A DNA stretch of 6,399 bases from Planctomycetaceae bacterium. Lineage in GTDB: Bacteria > Planctomycetota > Planctomycetia > Planctomycetales > Planctomycetaceae. Location of the stretch: positions 1-6,399 of the forward strand of contig JAGQQT010000242.1 of NCBI GenBank assembly GCA_020426065.1, written 5' to 3'. A program made the position numbers and the translations under genes. Positions within the stretch are counted from its first letter, which is position 1. Each line of letters starts with the position of its first letter. Below the pieces are notes generated by a model. It saw only the letters and a list, made by a program, of their open reading frames with translations, made no database searches and had not been told where the DNA came from. Shown here one piece after another: positions 1 through 6,399 of this stretch.

Positions 1-774
1 ACTGCCGTCATTGATCCCACGGTGAAACTGGGGGAAGGTGTACACATCGGGCCGCACGTCAACATCGATGCCCATTGTCAGATTGGTGATGGCTGCCGGA
101 TTCATGCCGGAGTGAGTATTGGTGCTCACTGCCAGCTGGCCAGCAATGTCACTCTGCATCCCCGCGTGGTCCTTTATGCCAACTGCTGCCTGGGGCAGAA
201 TGTGATCGTTCACTCCAGCAGCGTGATTGGAGCGGACGGGTTTGGCTATCAGTTCCAGCAAGGGCAGTTCAATAAAATCCCTCACTACGGAAATGTGATT
301 CTGGAAGATGATGTGGAAATCGGCGCCTGCACCACGGTGGATCGCGGAATGTTTGAATCCACCGTGATTGGCAGGGGCACGAAAATTGATAACCAGGTAA
401 TGATTGCCCACAACTGCCGGATCGGTGAACACAACGTGATTGTTTCACAGGTTGGTCTGGCTGGTTCTGTGACCACCGGAAACTACTGCCGCTTTGGTGG
501 TCAGGTTGGAATTGCCGATCACATCAATATCGGTCATGGCGCAAGCCTGATGGCACAGTGTGGAGTCTTCCGCGACATTCCCGATGGTGAAACCGTGCTG
601 GGATCGCCCGCGTTGCCGAAAGATCAGCAGAAGAAAATCATGATGGCCCAGATCAAACTGCCAGAGATGCGACAGGCGTTGCGGGCTCTGGAAAAGCAGT
701 TCCGCGAGCTGCAAAAGCAGGCAGAAACCCCGCAGGCTGTTCCCGTTCAGACGGAGTTGAAAGCAGCCGCCTGA
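1..774 (+). CDS. lpxD: LpxD, UDP-3-O-acylglucosamine N-acyltransferase (5' end cut by window)
   Basis: LpxD transfers a 3-hydroxyacyl chain from acyl-ACP to the 2-amino group of UDP-3-O-acyl-glucosamine, the third step of lipid A synthesis, in the cytoplasm. The frame is open from base 1 and gives 257 residues ending at TGA 772-774. The GTG at 22 is internal: LpxD-like sequence ([10 protein letters not shown]) lies before it, so about 100 N-terminal residues, including the uridine-binding domain, are outside the window. Visible residues 1 to about 200 are hexapeptide repeats of a left-handed beta-helix. Family signatures are [20 protein letters not shown] and [10 protein letters not shown]; the histidine of IAHN (bases 409-411) matches the catalytic His239 of E. 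coli LpxD. The last 50 or so residues form the charged C-terminal helical region seen in LpxD. lpxI follows 57 bp downstream on the same strand. LpxA shares the fold but lacks the DGFGY segment. Confidence 0.95.
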   Translation, partial: TAVIDPTVKLGEGVHIGPHVNIDAHCQIGDGCRIHAGVSIGAHCQLASNVTLHPRVVLYANCCLGQNVIVHSSSVIGADGFGYQFQQGQFNKIPHYGNVILEDDVEIGACTTVDRGMFESTVIGRGTKIDNQVMIAHNCRIGEHNVIVSQVGLAGSVTTGNYCRFGGQVGIADHINIGHGASLMAQCGVFRDIPDGETVLGSPALPKDQQKKIMMAQIKLPEMRQALRALEKQFRELQKQAETPQAVPVQTELKAAA

Positions 775-831
775 GTTGAATCTGCCAGCAGTCCATTCCT
801 TCACCTATTCTCTTCTTGTACTTCTGTGGTT

Positions 832-1746
832 ATGACTGACATCATTCCTCTGAAAGATTATCAGCCGGATCAGCCGACCTGTCCGCAAGGTGGTCGCGTT
901 GGGCTGCTGTCTGGAGCAGGGCGATTTCCGATCGTCTTTGCGGAAGCAGCAGTGCGCCAGGGATATGAAGTTCATGGTCTGGGTGTCATTGGGATGGCAT
1001 CCAATGAACTGTCAGAGATTTGTCATCATTATTCGACCGTTCCCCTGGCCCGAATTGGTCAGGCGATCCGCTGGTTTAAACGGAACCAGGTCGATCAGGT
1101 CGTGATGGCCGGAAAGATTGAAAAAACACTTTTGTTCCAGTCCAATCGGATCTGGCGGTTGATGCCCGATCTGCGGACGATCCACATGTGGTTGCGTTAC
1201 GCCAGCGAAAACAAAAAAGACGATACGCTGCTGCTGGCCGTGATTCGTGAATTTGAACGGGACCACATTCGATTTGCCTCTGCCCTCGATTTCTGTCCGG
1301 AGTTACTCGTGCAACACGGCTTCCTGACACGACGTAAGCCCAATGCGGCTCAGTGGAAAGATATCTGCTTTGGCTGGGAAATGGCCAAGGAGATGGGCCG
1401 ACTCGATATCGGCCAGACCGTCATCGTGAACGATACGGCGGTGATTGCCGTCGAAGCGATTGAAGGAACCGACCAGGCCATTCTCAGGGCCGGTCAGTTA
1501 TGCAAACGGGGCGGGTTTACCGTCGTCAAGGTTTCCAAACCCCAGCAGGACTGCCGGTTTGATGTCCCCACCATCGGCGTGCAAACCCTGCGCTCCATGC
1601 ATGAAGCGGGTGGACGAGTGCTGGCCATCGAAGCGGGACAGACCATCATCATTGATGAAGAAGAAGTCATCGGTCTGGCCGATAAACTCGGCATTGCGAT
1701 TGTCTCCCTCAACGCAGAAGAAGCCCAACTGCGCGTTGCCTGCTAA
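832..1746 (+). CDS. lpxI: LpxI, UDP-2,3-diacylglucosamine pyrophosphatase
   Basis: LpxI hydrolyses UDP-2,3-diacylglucosamine to lipid X and UMP, the fourth lipid A step, replacing LpxH in many bacteria. The product is 304 residues from ATG 832, near the usual size for the family (formerly DUF1009). The N-terminal domain shows GLLSGAGRFP (about residues 24-33) and VVMAGKIEKT (about 90-99). The C-terminal domain shows the signature VEAIEGTDQAI (E208 to D214) and KPQQDCRFDVPTIG, with D240 and D244 candidates for the acidic catalytic/metal residues known in Caulobacter LpxI; which one is equivalent to the catalytic Asp is not certain from memory. An in-frame GTG at 826 would add two residues; ATG is preferred. 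Neither start has a clear Shine-Dalgarno site, and the upstream 50 bases are pyrimidine-rich. It probably shares a transcript with lpxD and ends 14 bp from the convergent symporter gene. Confidence 0.94.
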   Translation: MTDIIPLKDYQPDQPTCPQGGRVGLLSGAGRFPIVFAEAAVRQGYEVHGLGVIGMASNELSEICHHYSTVPLARIGQAIRWFKRNQVDQVVMAGKIEKTLLFQSNRIWRLMPDLRTIHMWLRYASENKKDDTLLLAVIREFERDHIRFASALDFCPELLVQHGFLTRRKPNAAQWKDICFGWEMAKEMGRLDIGQTVIVNDTAVIAVEAIEGTDQAILRAGQLCKRGGFTVVKVSKPQQDCRFDVPTIGVQTLRSMHEAGGRVLAIEAGQTIIIDEEEVIGLADKLGIAIVSLNAEEAQLRVAC

Positions 1747-1766
1747 GCAAAAGAATTTGCTCAGGC
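1738..1766. terminator. imperfect inverted repeat at a convergent gene junction, possible bidirectional terminator
   Basis: The 14-bp gap between the two facing stop codons contains GCAAA-AGAA-TTTGC, which extends to a six-pair stem (1746-1751 with 1756-1761) with loop AGAA. After a bulge, a further GCCT (1738-1741) can pair with AGGC (1763-1766). The stem works on either strand, fitting a shared terminator for lpxI and the symporter. No U-tract follows on either strand and the inner stem is mostly A/T, so intrinsic termination is uncertain. Confidence 0.35.
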
Positions 1767-3356
1767 GGGCTGTTCTTCGGCGGTCAGTTTCTCGACTACC
1801 GCACATCCGCAGGCGTCACTCCAGACGTTGACCGTGGTGCGAGCCATGTCGAGGATGCGGTCGACGGCAATAATTACCCCCTGGGCATCGAGTGGTAAGC
1901 CGACGGCCTGCAGGACGATGGCCATCATGACCAGTCCGGCATGAGGAATTCCCGCCGCTCCAATACTGGCCAGTAACGCCGTGATCGCCACAATCACCTG
2001 CGTTCCCAGGGACAGTTCGAAACCGGCGGTCGCCTGGGCAATAAACAGAACCGCCACCGCTTCATACAACGCTGTGCCATCCATGTTAATTGTTGCACCC
2101 AGAGGCAGAACGAAGGAACTGGTCCGGTTGGAAATTCCGGCGTTCTGTTCCACGCTCGTCATCGTGAGCGGCAGGGTTCCGTTTGAGGAAGCGGTCGAAA
2201 AGGCAGTCATCAGGGCCGGACTGAGTGCCCGGGCATACTGCACTGGAGAACGTCGGGCGATGAATTTGAGAATGAGCGGCATCGTGATGGCAGAGTGCAC
2301 CAGCAGGGCCAGGAAAACGGTCAACATGTACCACATCAGTGTGCCGAAGATTTCCACTCCCTGAGAGGCGGTGGCGTAGGTCATGAACGCCAGCACGCCG
2401 ATGGGAGCCAGGTGAATGATGAACAGGGTCATGCCCATGATGACTTCAAAGGCGCTGTTGAAGAACTGCGTTAACAGATTGCGTGAAGATTCCTGGGCGC
2501 GGATGATGAAGACACCAAACAGGATGCTGAAAGAAATGATCGAGAGAAAGTCCGCATCGGCCAGGGCGGCTACCGGATTGGGAGGAAACAGATTGTCAAT
2601 CAGGCCGGAGAAAATGCCCCCCAGCGACTGATTCTCCCCAAACGATTCAGCTGCAGCTGTGCCGGGCAAGGTGGCGCCCACGCCCGGTCGAATCAGATTC
2701 ACCATCACAATCCCCGTGATGATTGCCAGCATGCTGGTGATGAGGTAATAACCGAGTGTCTTGCCAAACATCGAACCCAGACGATCGGTTCCTCCCAGTC
2801 CGGCAACTCCGGAAATCAGGGAAAACACAATCAGAGGGATGGTGACCATTTTCAAAAGTCGCAGAAACAGATCTCCAGTCCACTTGGAGATAATCGTCAC
2901 CTGCCGCGACATGGAATTGACGTAGTCATCATAAAACCGGACAAAGCCGGGATAGTGCTGCTGCATCTGGGCACGGGACTCGACATGATCGTTAGTCAAC
3001 ACCGGTTGACCATTGTAGGAGCGGGAATAACTGATGTCGATATGCAAGGAATGTTCAATGAGCCGCACATTGCGGTCCTTGACATCCAGTGTGAGAGGCA
3101 GTTTATCCAGTGAAATTTGGGGAAAGCGGGTGGCAAACTGCTCTGGGGAGAGTTTCTGGACGGGGATGAGCTGAATTTCCTGATCCACCCTTCCCTGTGT
3201 TTCCGTCAGCACAATCTGGTCATCCTGCTGATCAATCGTCAGGATCCCCGCTCCCTCCAGGTTTTTTGATCCGGGATTCATTACGATGCCAATGAGCGCT
3301 CCGGCAATCAGGGCGATCAGGATCTGGATATGCAGCGGTGATTTGTGCAGCGACAT
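1761..3356 (-). CDS. Dicarboxylate/amino acid:cation symporter (SDF/DAACS family) with large TM1-TM2 insertion
   Basis: This inner-membrane secondary transporter imports acidic amino acids or C4-dicarboxylates with Na+ or H+. The protein is 531 residues from ATG 3356, where AAGGAG sits 8 nt upstream; the frame stays open further upstream, but that part resembles no transporter. GltPh-like features in order: TM1 (about 8-26), TM2 onset GDLFLRLLKM (161-170), HP1 STASSNGTLP (387-396), TM7 ATINMDGTALY (421-431), HP2 ASIGAAGIP (463-471), and TM8 with D503, R506, T507, N510 and D514, matching the substrate and cation residues D394, R397, T398, N401 and D405 of GltPh. This suggests acidic amino acid transport, though substrate cannot be fixed. 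The family is usually about 420-450 residues; the excess is a hydrophilic stretch at about 28-150, on the periplasmic side by family topology. The gene is divergent from pckA, suggesting uptake of gluconeogenic substrates. Confidence 0.93.
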   Translation of the reverse strand: MSLHKSPLHIQILIALIAGALIGIVMNPGSKNLEGAGILTIDQQDDQIVLTETQGRVDQEIQLIPVQKLSPEQFATRFPQISLDKLPLTLDVKDRNVRLIEHSLHIDISYSRSYNGQPVLTNDHVESRAQMQQHYPGFVRFYDDYVNSMSRQVTIISKWTGDLFLRLLKMVTIPLIVFSLISGVAGLGGTDRLGSMFGKTLGYYLITSMLAIITGIVMVNLIRPGVGATLPGTAAAESFGENQSLGGIFSGLIDNLFPPNPVAALADADFLSIISFSILFGVFIIRAQESSRNLLTQFFNSAFEVIMGMTLFIIHLAPIGVLAFMTYATASQGVEIFGTLMWYMLTVFLALLVHSAITMPLILKFIARRSPVQYARALSPALMTAFSTASSNGTLPLTMTSVEQNAGISNRTSSFVLPLGATINMDGTALYEAVAVLFIAQATAGFELSLGTQVIVAITALLASIGAAGIPHAGLVMMAIVLQAVGLPLDAQGVIIAVDRILDMARTTVNVWSDACGCAVVEKLTAEEQPA

Positions 3357-3364
3357 GAAACCTT

Positions 3365-3370
3365 CTCCTT
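3365..3370 (-). promoter_or_regulatory. Shine-Dalgarno site of the symporter gene
   Basis: On the minus strand AAGGAG lies 8 nt before ATG 3356. It decides the start: translation from here begins right before the TM1 hydrophobic segment, whereas the longer open frame to 3554 would add 66 residues with no transporter similarity and would overlap the pckA start. Confidence 0.8.
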
Positions 3371-3529
3371 CAGATTTCCAAGCCTGGCAATTACTCTCGG
3401 CATAGCGTAACGGGTCTCCATCCCAGTCTCCAGCAAGTGTCCGGGGGGAATTTGTCCGTGCGGTCACGCTCAGTTGAGAAATTGGAGTCAATGTTCGAAA
3501 ATGGAGCCACACAAAAGACTCCCCCAGAA

Positions 3530-3534
3530 AAGGA
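3530..3534 (+). promoter_or_regulatory. Probable Shine-Dalgarno site of pckA
   Basis: AAGGA sits 10 nt before ATG 3545, slightly long but acceptable spacing. The competing ATG at 3491 has GGAG only 3 nt upstream, too close for efficient use. This site, together with family length, favours the 3545 start. Confidence 0.55.
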
Positions 3535-3544
3535 AGCCGGGACG

Positions 3545-5140
3545 ATGATTCCATTCGATTTGAAGCAGCACGGGATTCAGGTAGAAGATGTTCTGCGAAA
3601 TCCCTCTCCCTCTACTCTGTACGAGGAAGCAATCCGTTTTGATCGGGGTACGACACTCTCCGATACCGGCTGCCTGATTGCCTATTCCGGGGATAAAACA
3701 GGCCGTTCTCCCAAGGACAAACGGGTGGTGAAGAATGATGCTTCCGCCAATGATGTCTGGTGGGGACCGGTCAACTTTCCGCTCGATTCCCTCACCTACA
3801 ATATCAATCGGGAACGGGCCATCGATTATCTCAATACCCGGGACAGATTGTATTGTATTGATGCGTTTGCCGGCTGGGATACCAACAATCAGCTCAAGGT
3901 GCGTGTGATCTGTTCGCGGCCCTATCATGCTTTGTTCATGTCAAACATGCTGATTCGCCCGACCGATGAACAGCTCAAAAACTTCGGGACTCCCGATTAC
4001 ACCATTCTGAATGCCGGACAGTTCCCCGCCAACCGCCACACCACCGGGATGACCTCCAAGACCAGCGTGGATCTGAATATTGAAAGTGGCGAGATTGTGA
4101 TCCTGGGGACCGAGTATGCCGGGGAAATGAAGAAAGGTGTGTTTACGGTCGTCAATTACTGGGGGCCAAAAAACAACATCCTGTCCATGCACTGCTCGGC
4201 CACTGCGGATCAGAAGACGGGCCGGTCTTCGGTTCTGTTCGGGCTTTCGGGAACCGGAAAAACAACTCTGTCCGCTGATCAGAAACGTTACCTGATTGGT
4301 GATGATGAACACTGCTGGACCGACGATGGCATCTTCAATGTGGAAGGGGGCTGCTACGCCAAGGCCATTTATCTGTCCCGTGAACGGGAACCGGAAATCT
4401 TCAACGCTCTCAAATACGGAGCCGTGCTCGAGAACGTGGTGTACGACCGGGACAGTCATCATGTTGATTTTGACAATACGACAATCACGCAGAATACGCG
4501 CGGTGCCTATCCGATCGAACATATGAGCAATGCTCTCATTCCCTGCGTGGCCGATCATCCTACCGATGTGATCTTCCTGACCTGCGATGCGTTCGGAGTA
4601 CTGCCTCCGATTAGCAGGCTTTCTCCCGATCAGGCCATGTACCATTTCATTTCCGGATACACCGCCAAAGTGGCTGGCACCGAGATGGGAGTCACAGAAC
4701 CGGAAGCGACATTCTCTCCCTGCTTTGGAGGTCCGTTCCTGGTGTGGCATCCCGGCAAGTATGCCGATCTGCTGGCCGAGAAAATCAAAAAGCACAACAC
4801 CAATGTCTGGCTGGTCAATACGGGCTGGTCGGGTGGTGCCTATGGAGTAGGAGCCCGCATTCCACTACCACAAACGCGGGCCATCATTGATGCGATTCAC
4901 TCTGGTGAACTGGCCGACGCTCCTACCGTGAAGGATCCGATCTTCGGCTTTGATGTGGTAACGAGTTGTCCCCGGGTCCCTGCGGAAATTCTGCAGCCAG
5001 CACTTACCTGGCAGGATCAGCAGGCATTTCGGGATTCTGCCAGCAAACTGGCCCAGAGATTCATCGACAATTTCAAGAAATATGCCGATGGCGTCTCACC
5101 GTCTGTGGTTGACGCGGGCCCCAAATTGGCCTCAAACTGA
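3545..5140 (+). CDS. pckA: Phosphoenolpyruvate carboxykinase (ATP)
   Basis: PckA converts oxaloacetate plus ATP to PEP, CO2 and ADP, the entry step of gluconeogenesis, in the cytosol. From ATG 3545 the protein is 531 residues, close to E. coli (540) and B. subtilis (527). All active-site motifs are present: TGRSPKDK with R54 (substrate-binding Arg65 of E. coli), GEMKKG with K196/K197 (K197 as Mn-ligand Lys213), MHCSA with H216 (Mn-ligand His232), P-loop GLSGTGKTT (233-241, K239), and kinase-2 motif LIGDDEH with D253/D254. Downstream are ENTRGAYPIEH-like, DAFGVLPPISRL and LVNTGWSGGAYGVG segments and a C-terminal AGPKL like that of E. coli. The ATP class is clear; the GTP enzyme has a different P-loop context. 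In-frame starts at GTG 3437 and ATG 3491 would add 36 or 18 residues without family similarity. It is divergent from the symporter, and an oxidoreductase follows after 57 bp. Confidence 0.97.
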   Translation: MIPFDLKQHGIQVEDVLRNPSPSTLYEEAIRFDRGTTLSDTGCLIAYSGDKTGRSPKDKRVVKNDASANDVWWGPVNFPLDSLTYNINRERAIDYLNTRDRLYCIDAFAGWDTNNQLKVRVICSRPYHALFMSNMLIRPTDEQLKNFGTPDYTILNAGQFPANRHTTGMTSKTSVDLNIESGEIVILGTEYAGEMKKGVFTVVNYWGPKNNILSMHCSATADQKTGRSSVLFGLSGTGKTTLSADQKRYLIGDDEHCWTDDGIFNVEGGCYAKAIYLSREREPEIFNALKYGAVLENVVYDRDSHHVDFDNTTITQNTRGAYPIEHMSNALIPCVADHPTDVIFLTCDAFGVLPPISRLSPDQAMYHFISGYTAKVAGTEMGVTEPEATFSPCFGGPFLVWHPGKYADLLAEKIKKHNTNVWLVNTGWSGGAYGVGARIPLPQTRAIIDAIHSGELADAPTVKDPIFGFDVVTSCPRVPAEILQPALTWQDQQAFRDSASKLAQRFIDNFKKYADGVSPSVVDAGPKLASN

Positions 5141-5197
5141 TGCCTTCATTCAAGCATTCCTAATTCACCAGCATTACGGGCCAGGGGATCATTACTC

Positions 5198-6399
5198 ATG
5201 ACACAGTGGAATCGTCGACAGTTTCTGGAAAGCAGTCTGGCAGCGGGAGTGTTTCTGGCTTCTTCCGCCAACTCATCAAGAGCGGTGCGGGCTGCGAACG
5301 AGACGATTCGTGTCGGCATCATCGGCATGGGTGGCCGCGGTGGAGAGCATCTGCAACAGTTCAAGGGACTGGAAGGAGTGGCCATCGCAGCGGTGACCGA
5401 TCCTGATGAAGGTCGGGCCAAATCTGCTCAGGCAAAAGCTCCCGGCTCGAAAGCCTACACTGACCTGCGGAAGATGCTTGAGAATCCTGAGATTGATGCT
5501 GTCACGATCGCTTCCTGCAATCACTGGCATTGCCTGGCTGCCATCTGGGCGATGCAGGCCGGTAAAGATGTGTATGTGGAAAAACCACTCTCCCACTCCC
5601 AGTGGGAAGGTCGTCAGGTGGTCAATGCCGCTCGCAAATACAAGCGGGTTGTCCAGCTCGGCACCCAGCAGCGTTCTTCACCCATTCAGGAAGAAGCCCG
5701 ACAGCTGTTGCATGTCGAAAAAGCACTGGGAGAAATTCAGTGCGTGCAGGTTTGCCGCTATGGGATCCGGTCTTCCATCGGCAAGCGAAACGACCCGCTG
5801 CCGATTCCGGAAGGAGTTGATTACGACCTGTGGCTCGGCCCAGCCCAGGAGCAGCCGATTTACCGCAACAAGTTGCACTACGACTGGCACTGGGACTGGA
5901 ACACCGGCTCCGGAGAAATGGGCAACTGGGGCGTGCATGTGCTGGATGATGTTCGTAATGTTGTGTTTCAGGATGAAGTCACACTGCCAACCCGCATTCT
6001 GGCCGGAGGCGGACGTCTGCACTGGAACGATGCGGGGAACACACCCAACGTGCATTTTGCCTACTTCGATACCGGCAAAATTCCGACGTATATCGGCCTG
6101 AGCAATCTGCCGGCAGAACCGGATTCGAAGAAGTCACCATCCTATCGGGGAGTCGGGACCGGCTACCTGGTGCAGTGCGAGGGAGGCTACTACTCTGGCC
6201 GCCGCGGTGGTGGCGATGCATTCGACAATGAGGGGAAGAAAATCCGCTCACTGCGAGGAAGTTCCGGCTCATCCCATGCCCGCAATTTCATCGAGACCGT
6301 CCGCAGCAGAGAGACCGATCAACTCAAGGCAGAAATCGCCGTCGGACATGATTCCACCGGCTGGTGTAACCTGGCAAATATCGGATTCCGCTGTGGTCA
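5198..6399 (+). CDS. Tat-exported Gfo/Idh/MocA family oxidoreductase (3' end cut by window)
   Basis: This is an NAD(P)-dependent oxidoreductase of the Gfo/Idh/MocA family, which acts mostly on sugars, inositols and their derivatives. The open frame starts at ATG 5198, with AGGGG 10 nt upstream, and reaches the right edge with no stop, giving 400 residues; family members of this type are usually 430-460, so little is missing. Residues 1-32 form a twin-arginine signal: NRRQFL (R6, R7), a hydrophobic stretch, then a likely cleavage after VRA (residue 32). The mature N-terminus has the Rossmann motif GIIGMGGRG (40-48). NHWHCLAA, EKPLSH (E128, K129, P130) and GTQQRS follow; K129 is the conserved family lysine. 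The catalytic-domain motif GEMGNWGVHVLDD carries H247 and D251. The C-terminal HARNFIETVRSR and GHDSTGWCNLANI segments are typical of planctomycete paralogues. Substrate cannot be predicted. The 57-bp gap behind pckA allows, but does not prove, co-transcription. Confidence 0.93.
   Translation, partial: MTQWNRRQFLESSLAAGVFLASSANSSRAVRAANETIRVGIIGMGGRGGEHLQQFKGLEGVAIAAVTDPDEGRAKSAQAKAPGSKAYTDLRKMLENPEIDAVTIASCNHWHCLAAIWAMQAGKDVYVEKPLSHSQWEGRQVVNAARKYKRVVQLGTQQRSSPIQEEARQLLHVEKALGEIQCVQVCRYGIRSSIGKRNDPLPIPEGVDYDLWLGPAQEQPIYRNKLHYDWHWDWNTGSGEMGNWGVHVLDDVRNVVFQDEVTLPTRILAGGGRLHWNDAGNTPNVHFAYFDTGKIPTYIGLSNLPAEPDSKKSPSYRGVGTGYLVQCEGGYYSGRRGGGDAFDNEGKKIRSLRGSSGSSHARNFIETVRSRETDQLKAEIAVGHDSTGWCNLANIGFRCG
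5212..5293 (+). other. Twin-arginine signal peptide coding segment
   Basis: Within the oxidoreductase, codons for R6-R7 and the run up to A32 encode an n-region with NRRQFLE, an h-region rich in Ala, Leu, Val and Phe (about residues 13-24) and a polar c-region ending VRA before Ala33. This fits Tat export of a folded, cofactor-loaded enzyme. An uncleaved Tat anchor is an alternative. Confidence 0.8.

Larger units (their letters stand above)
3357..3544. promoter_or_regulatory. Divergent intergenic region between symporter and pckA
   Basis: These 188 bp must hold the promoter of the symporter and, unless an earlier pckA start is used, that of pckA. I find no convincing -35/-10 pair on either strand. 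A 7-bp direct repeat GTCTCCA occurs at 3414-3420 and 3426-3432, a 12-bp period (about one helical turn), which could be an operator half-site pair but could easily be chance. Placement of the region as regulatory is inferred from the divergent gene order. Confidence 0.45.

Noticed and set aside
22..24. GTG at 22 as the lpxD start
   Set aside because: The frame is open to base 1 and the residues before it match LpxD, so the gene is cut by the window edge and this GTG is an internal valine.
1445..1831. 128-codon open frame overlapping the lpxI 3' end
   Set aside because: It is out of frame within lpxI and crosses into the convergent symporter; the product is Arg/Pro/Ser-rich with no recognisable domain.
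3357..3554. Longer 597-residue version of the symporter starting at 3554
   Set aside because: The extra 66 residues show no transporter-like sequence, would lie antisense to the pckA start and promoter region, and a strong Shine-Dalgarno site marks ATG 3356.
4307..4318. Cysteine in the PEPCK kinase-2 motif (GDDEHCW, where E. coli and B. subtilis have GDDEHGW)
   Set aside because: From recall, plant-type ATP-PEPCKs also have GDDEHCW, so this is lineage variation and not a defect.
3941..4795. 284-codon open frame antisense to pckA
   Set aside because: It lies wholly inside pckA, whose motifs are intact; the antisense product resembles no family and looks like a codon-bias shadow.
5141..5197. 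Possible terminator after pckA (ATGC/GCAT pairing around 5140-5157)
   Set aside because: The stem is only four pairs with a ten-base loop and no U-tract, so no terminator is called; co-transcription with the oxidoreductase stays open.
5406..6101. 231-codon open frame on the + strand
   Set aside because: It overlaps the oxidoreductase in another frame. The oxidoreductase frame is continuous from 5198 to the window end and carries all family motifs; the 231-codon product has none.

Overview
The window holds five protein-coding genes and no recognisable RNA gene, mobile element, CRISPR array or long repeat. Gene content points to a Gram-negative, lipid-A-making bacterium, most probably a planctomycete (Gimesia/Rubinisphaera-like). 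The main reasons are a Tat-exported Gfo/Idh/MocA oxidoreductase of the kind expanded in planctomycetes (EKPLSH and GTQQRS motifs), LpxI in the lipid A pathway, and weak or absent Shine-Dalgarno sites before some genes. This placement is inference from family recall, not a search.

Layout. Bases 1-1746 (+ strand) carry two consecutive lipid A genes: the 3' part of lpxD, cut by the left edge, then a complete lpxI. At 1747-1760 lpxI meets a convergent minus-strand gene (1761-3356) with only 14 bp between the stop codons; an imperfect inverted repeat lies over this junction. The minus-strand gene encodes a dicarboxylate/amino acid:cation symporter (SDF/DAACS family) with an unusual extra segment of roughly 110-120 residues between TM1 and TM2. 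A 188-bp divergent intergenic region (3357-3544) separates it from pckA, the ATP-dependent phosphoenolpyruvate carboxykinase (3545-5140, +). After a 57-bp gap, a Tat-signal Gfo/Idh/MocA oxidoreductase starts at 5198 and runs off the right edge.

How the genes may work together. LpxD and LpxI catalyse the third and fourth committed steps of lipid A synthesis, so their adjacency makes sense as a small operon. The divergent symporter and PEPCK suggest a carbon link: imported C4-dicarboxylates or aspartate/glutamate become oxaloacetate, which PEPCK converts to PEP for gluconeogenesis. That link is inferred from gene order only. The oxidoreductase probably acts outside the cytoplasm on a sugar-like substrate that cannot be named from sequence.

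This looks mostly like core metabolism, and I see no convincing sign of a new multi-gene system. The best item for a second look is the extra-membrane insertion in the symporter.
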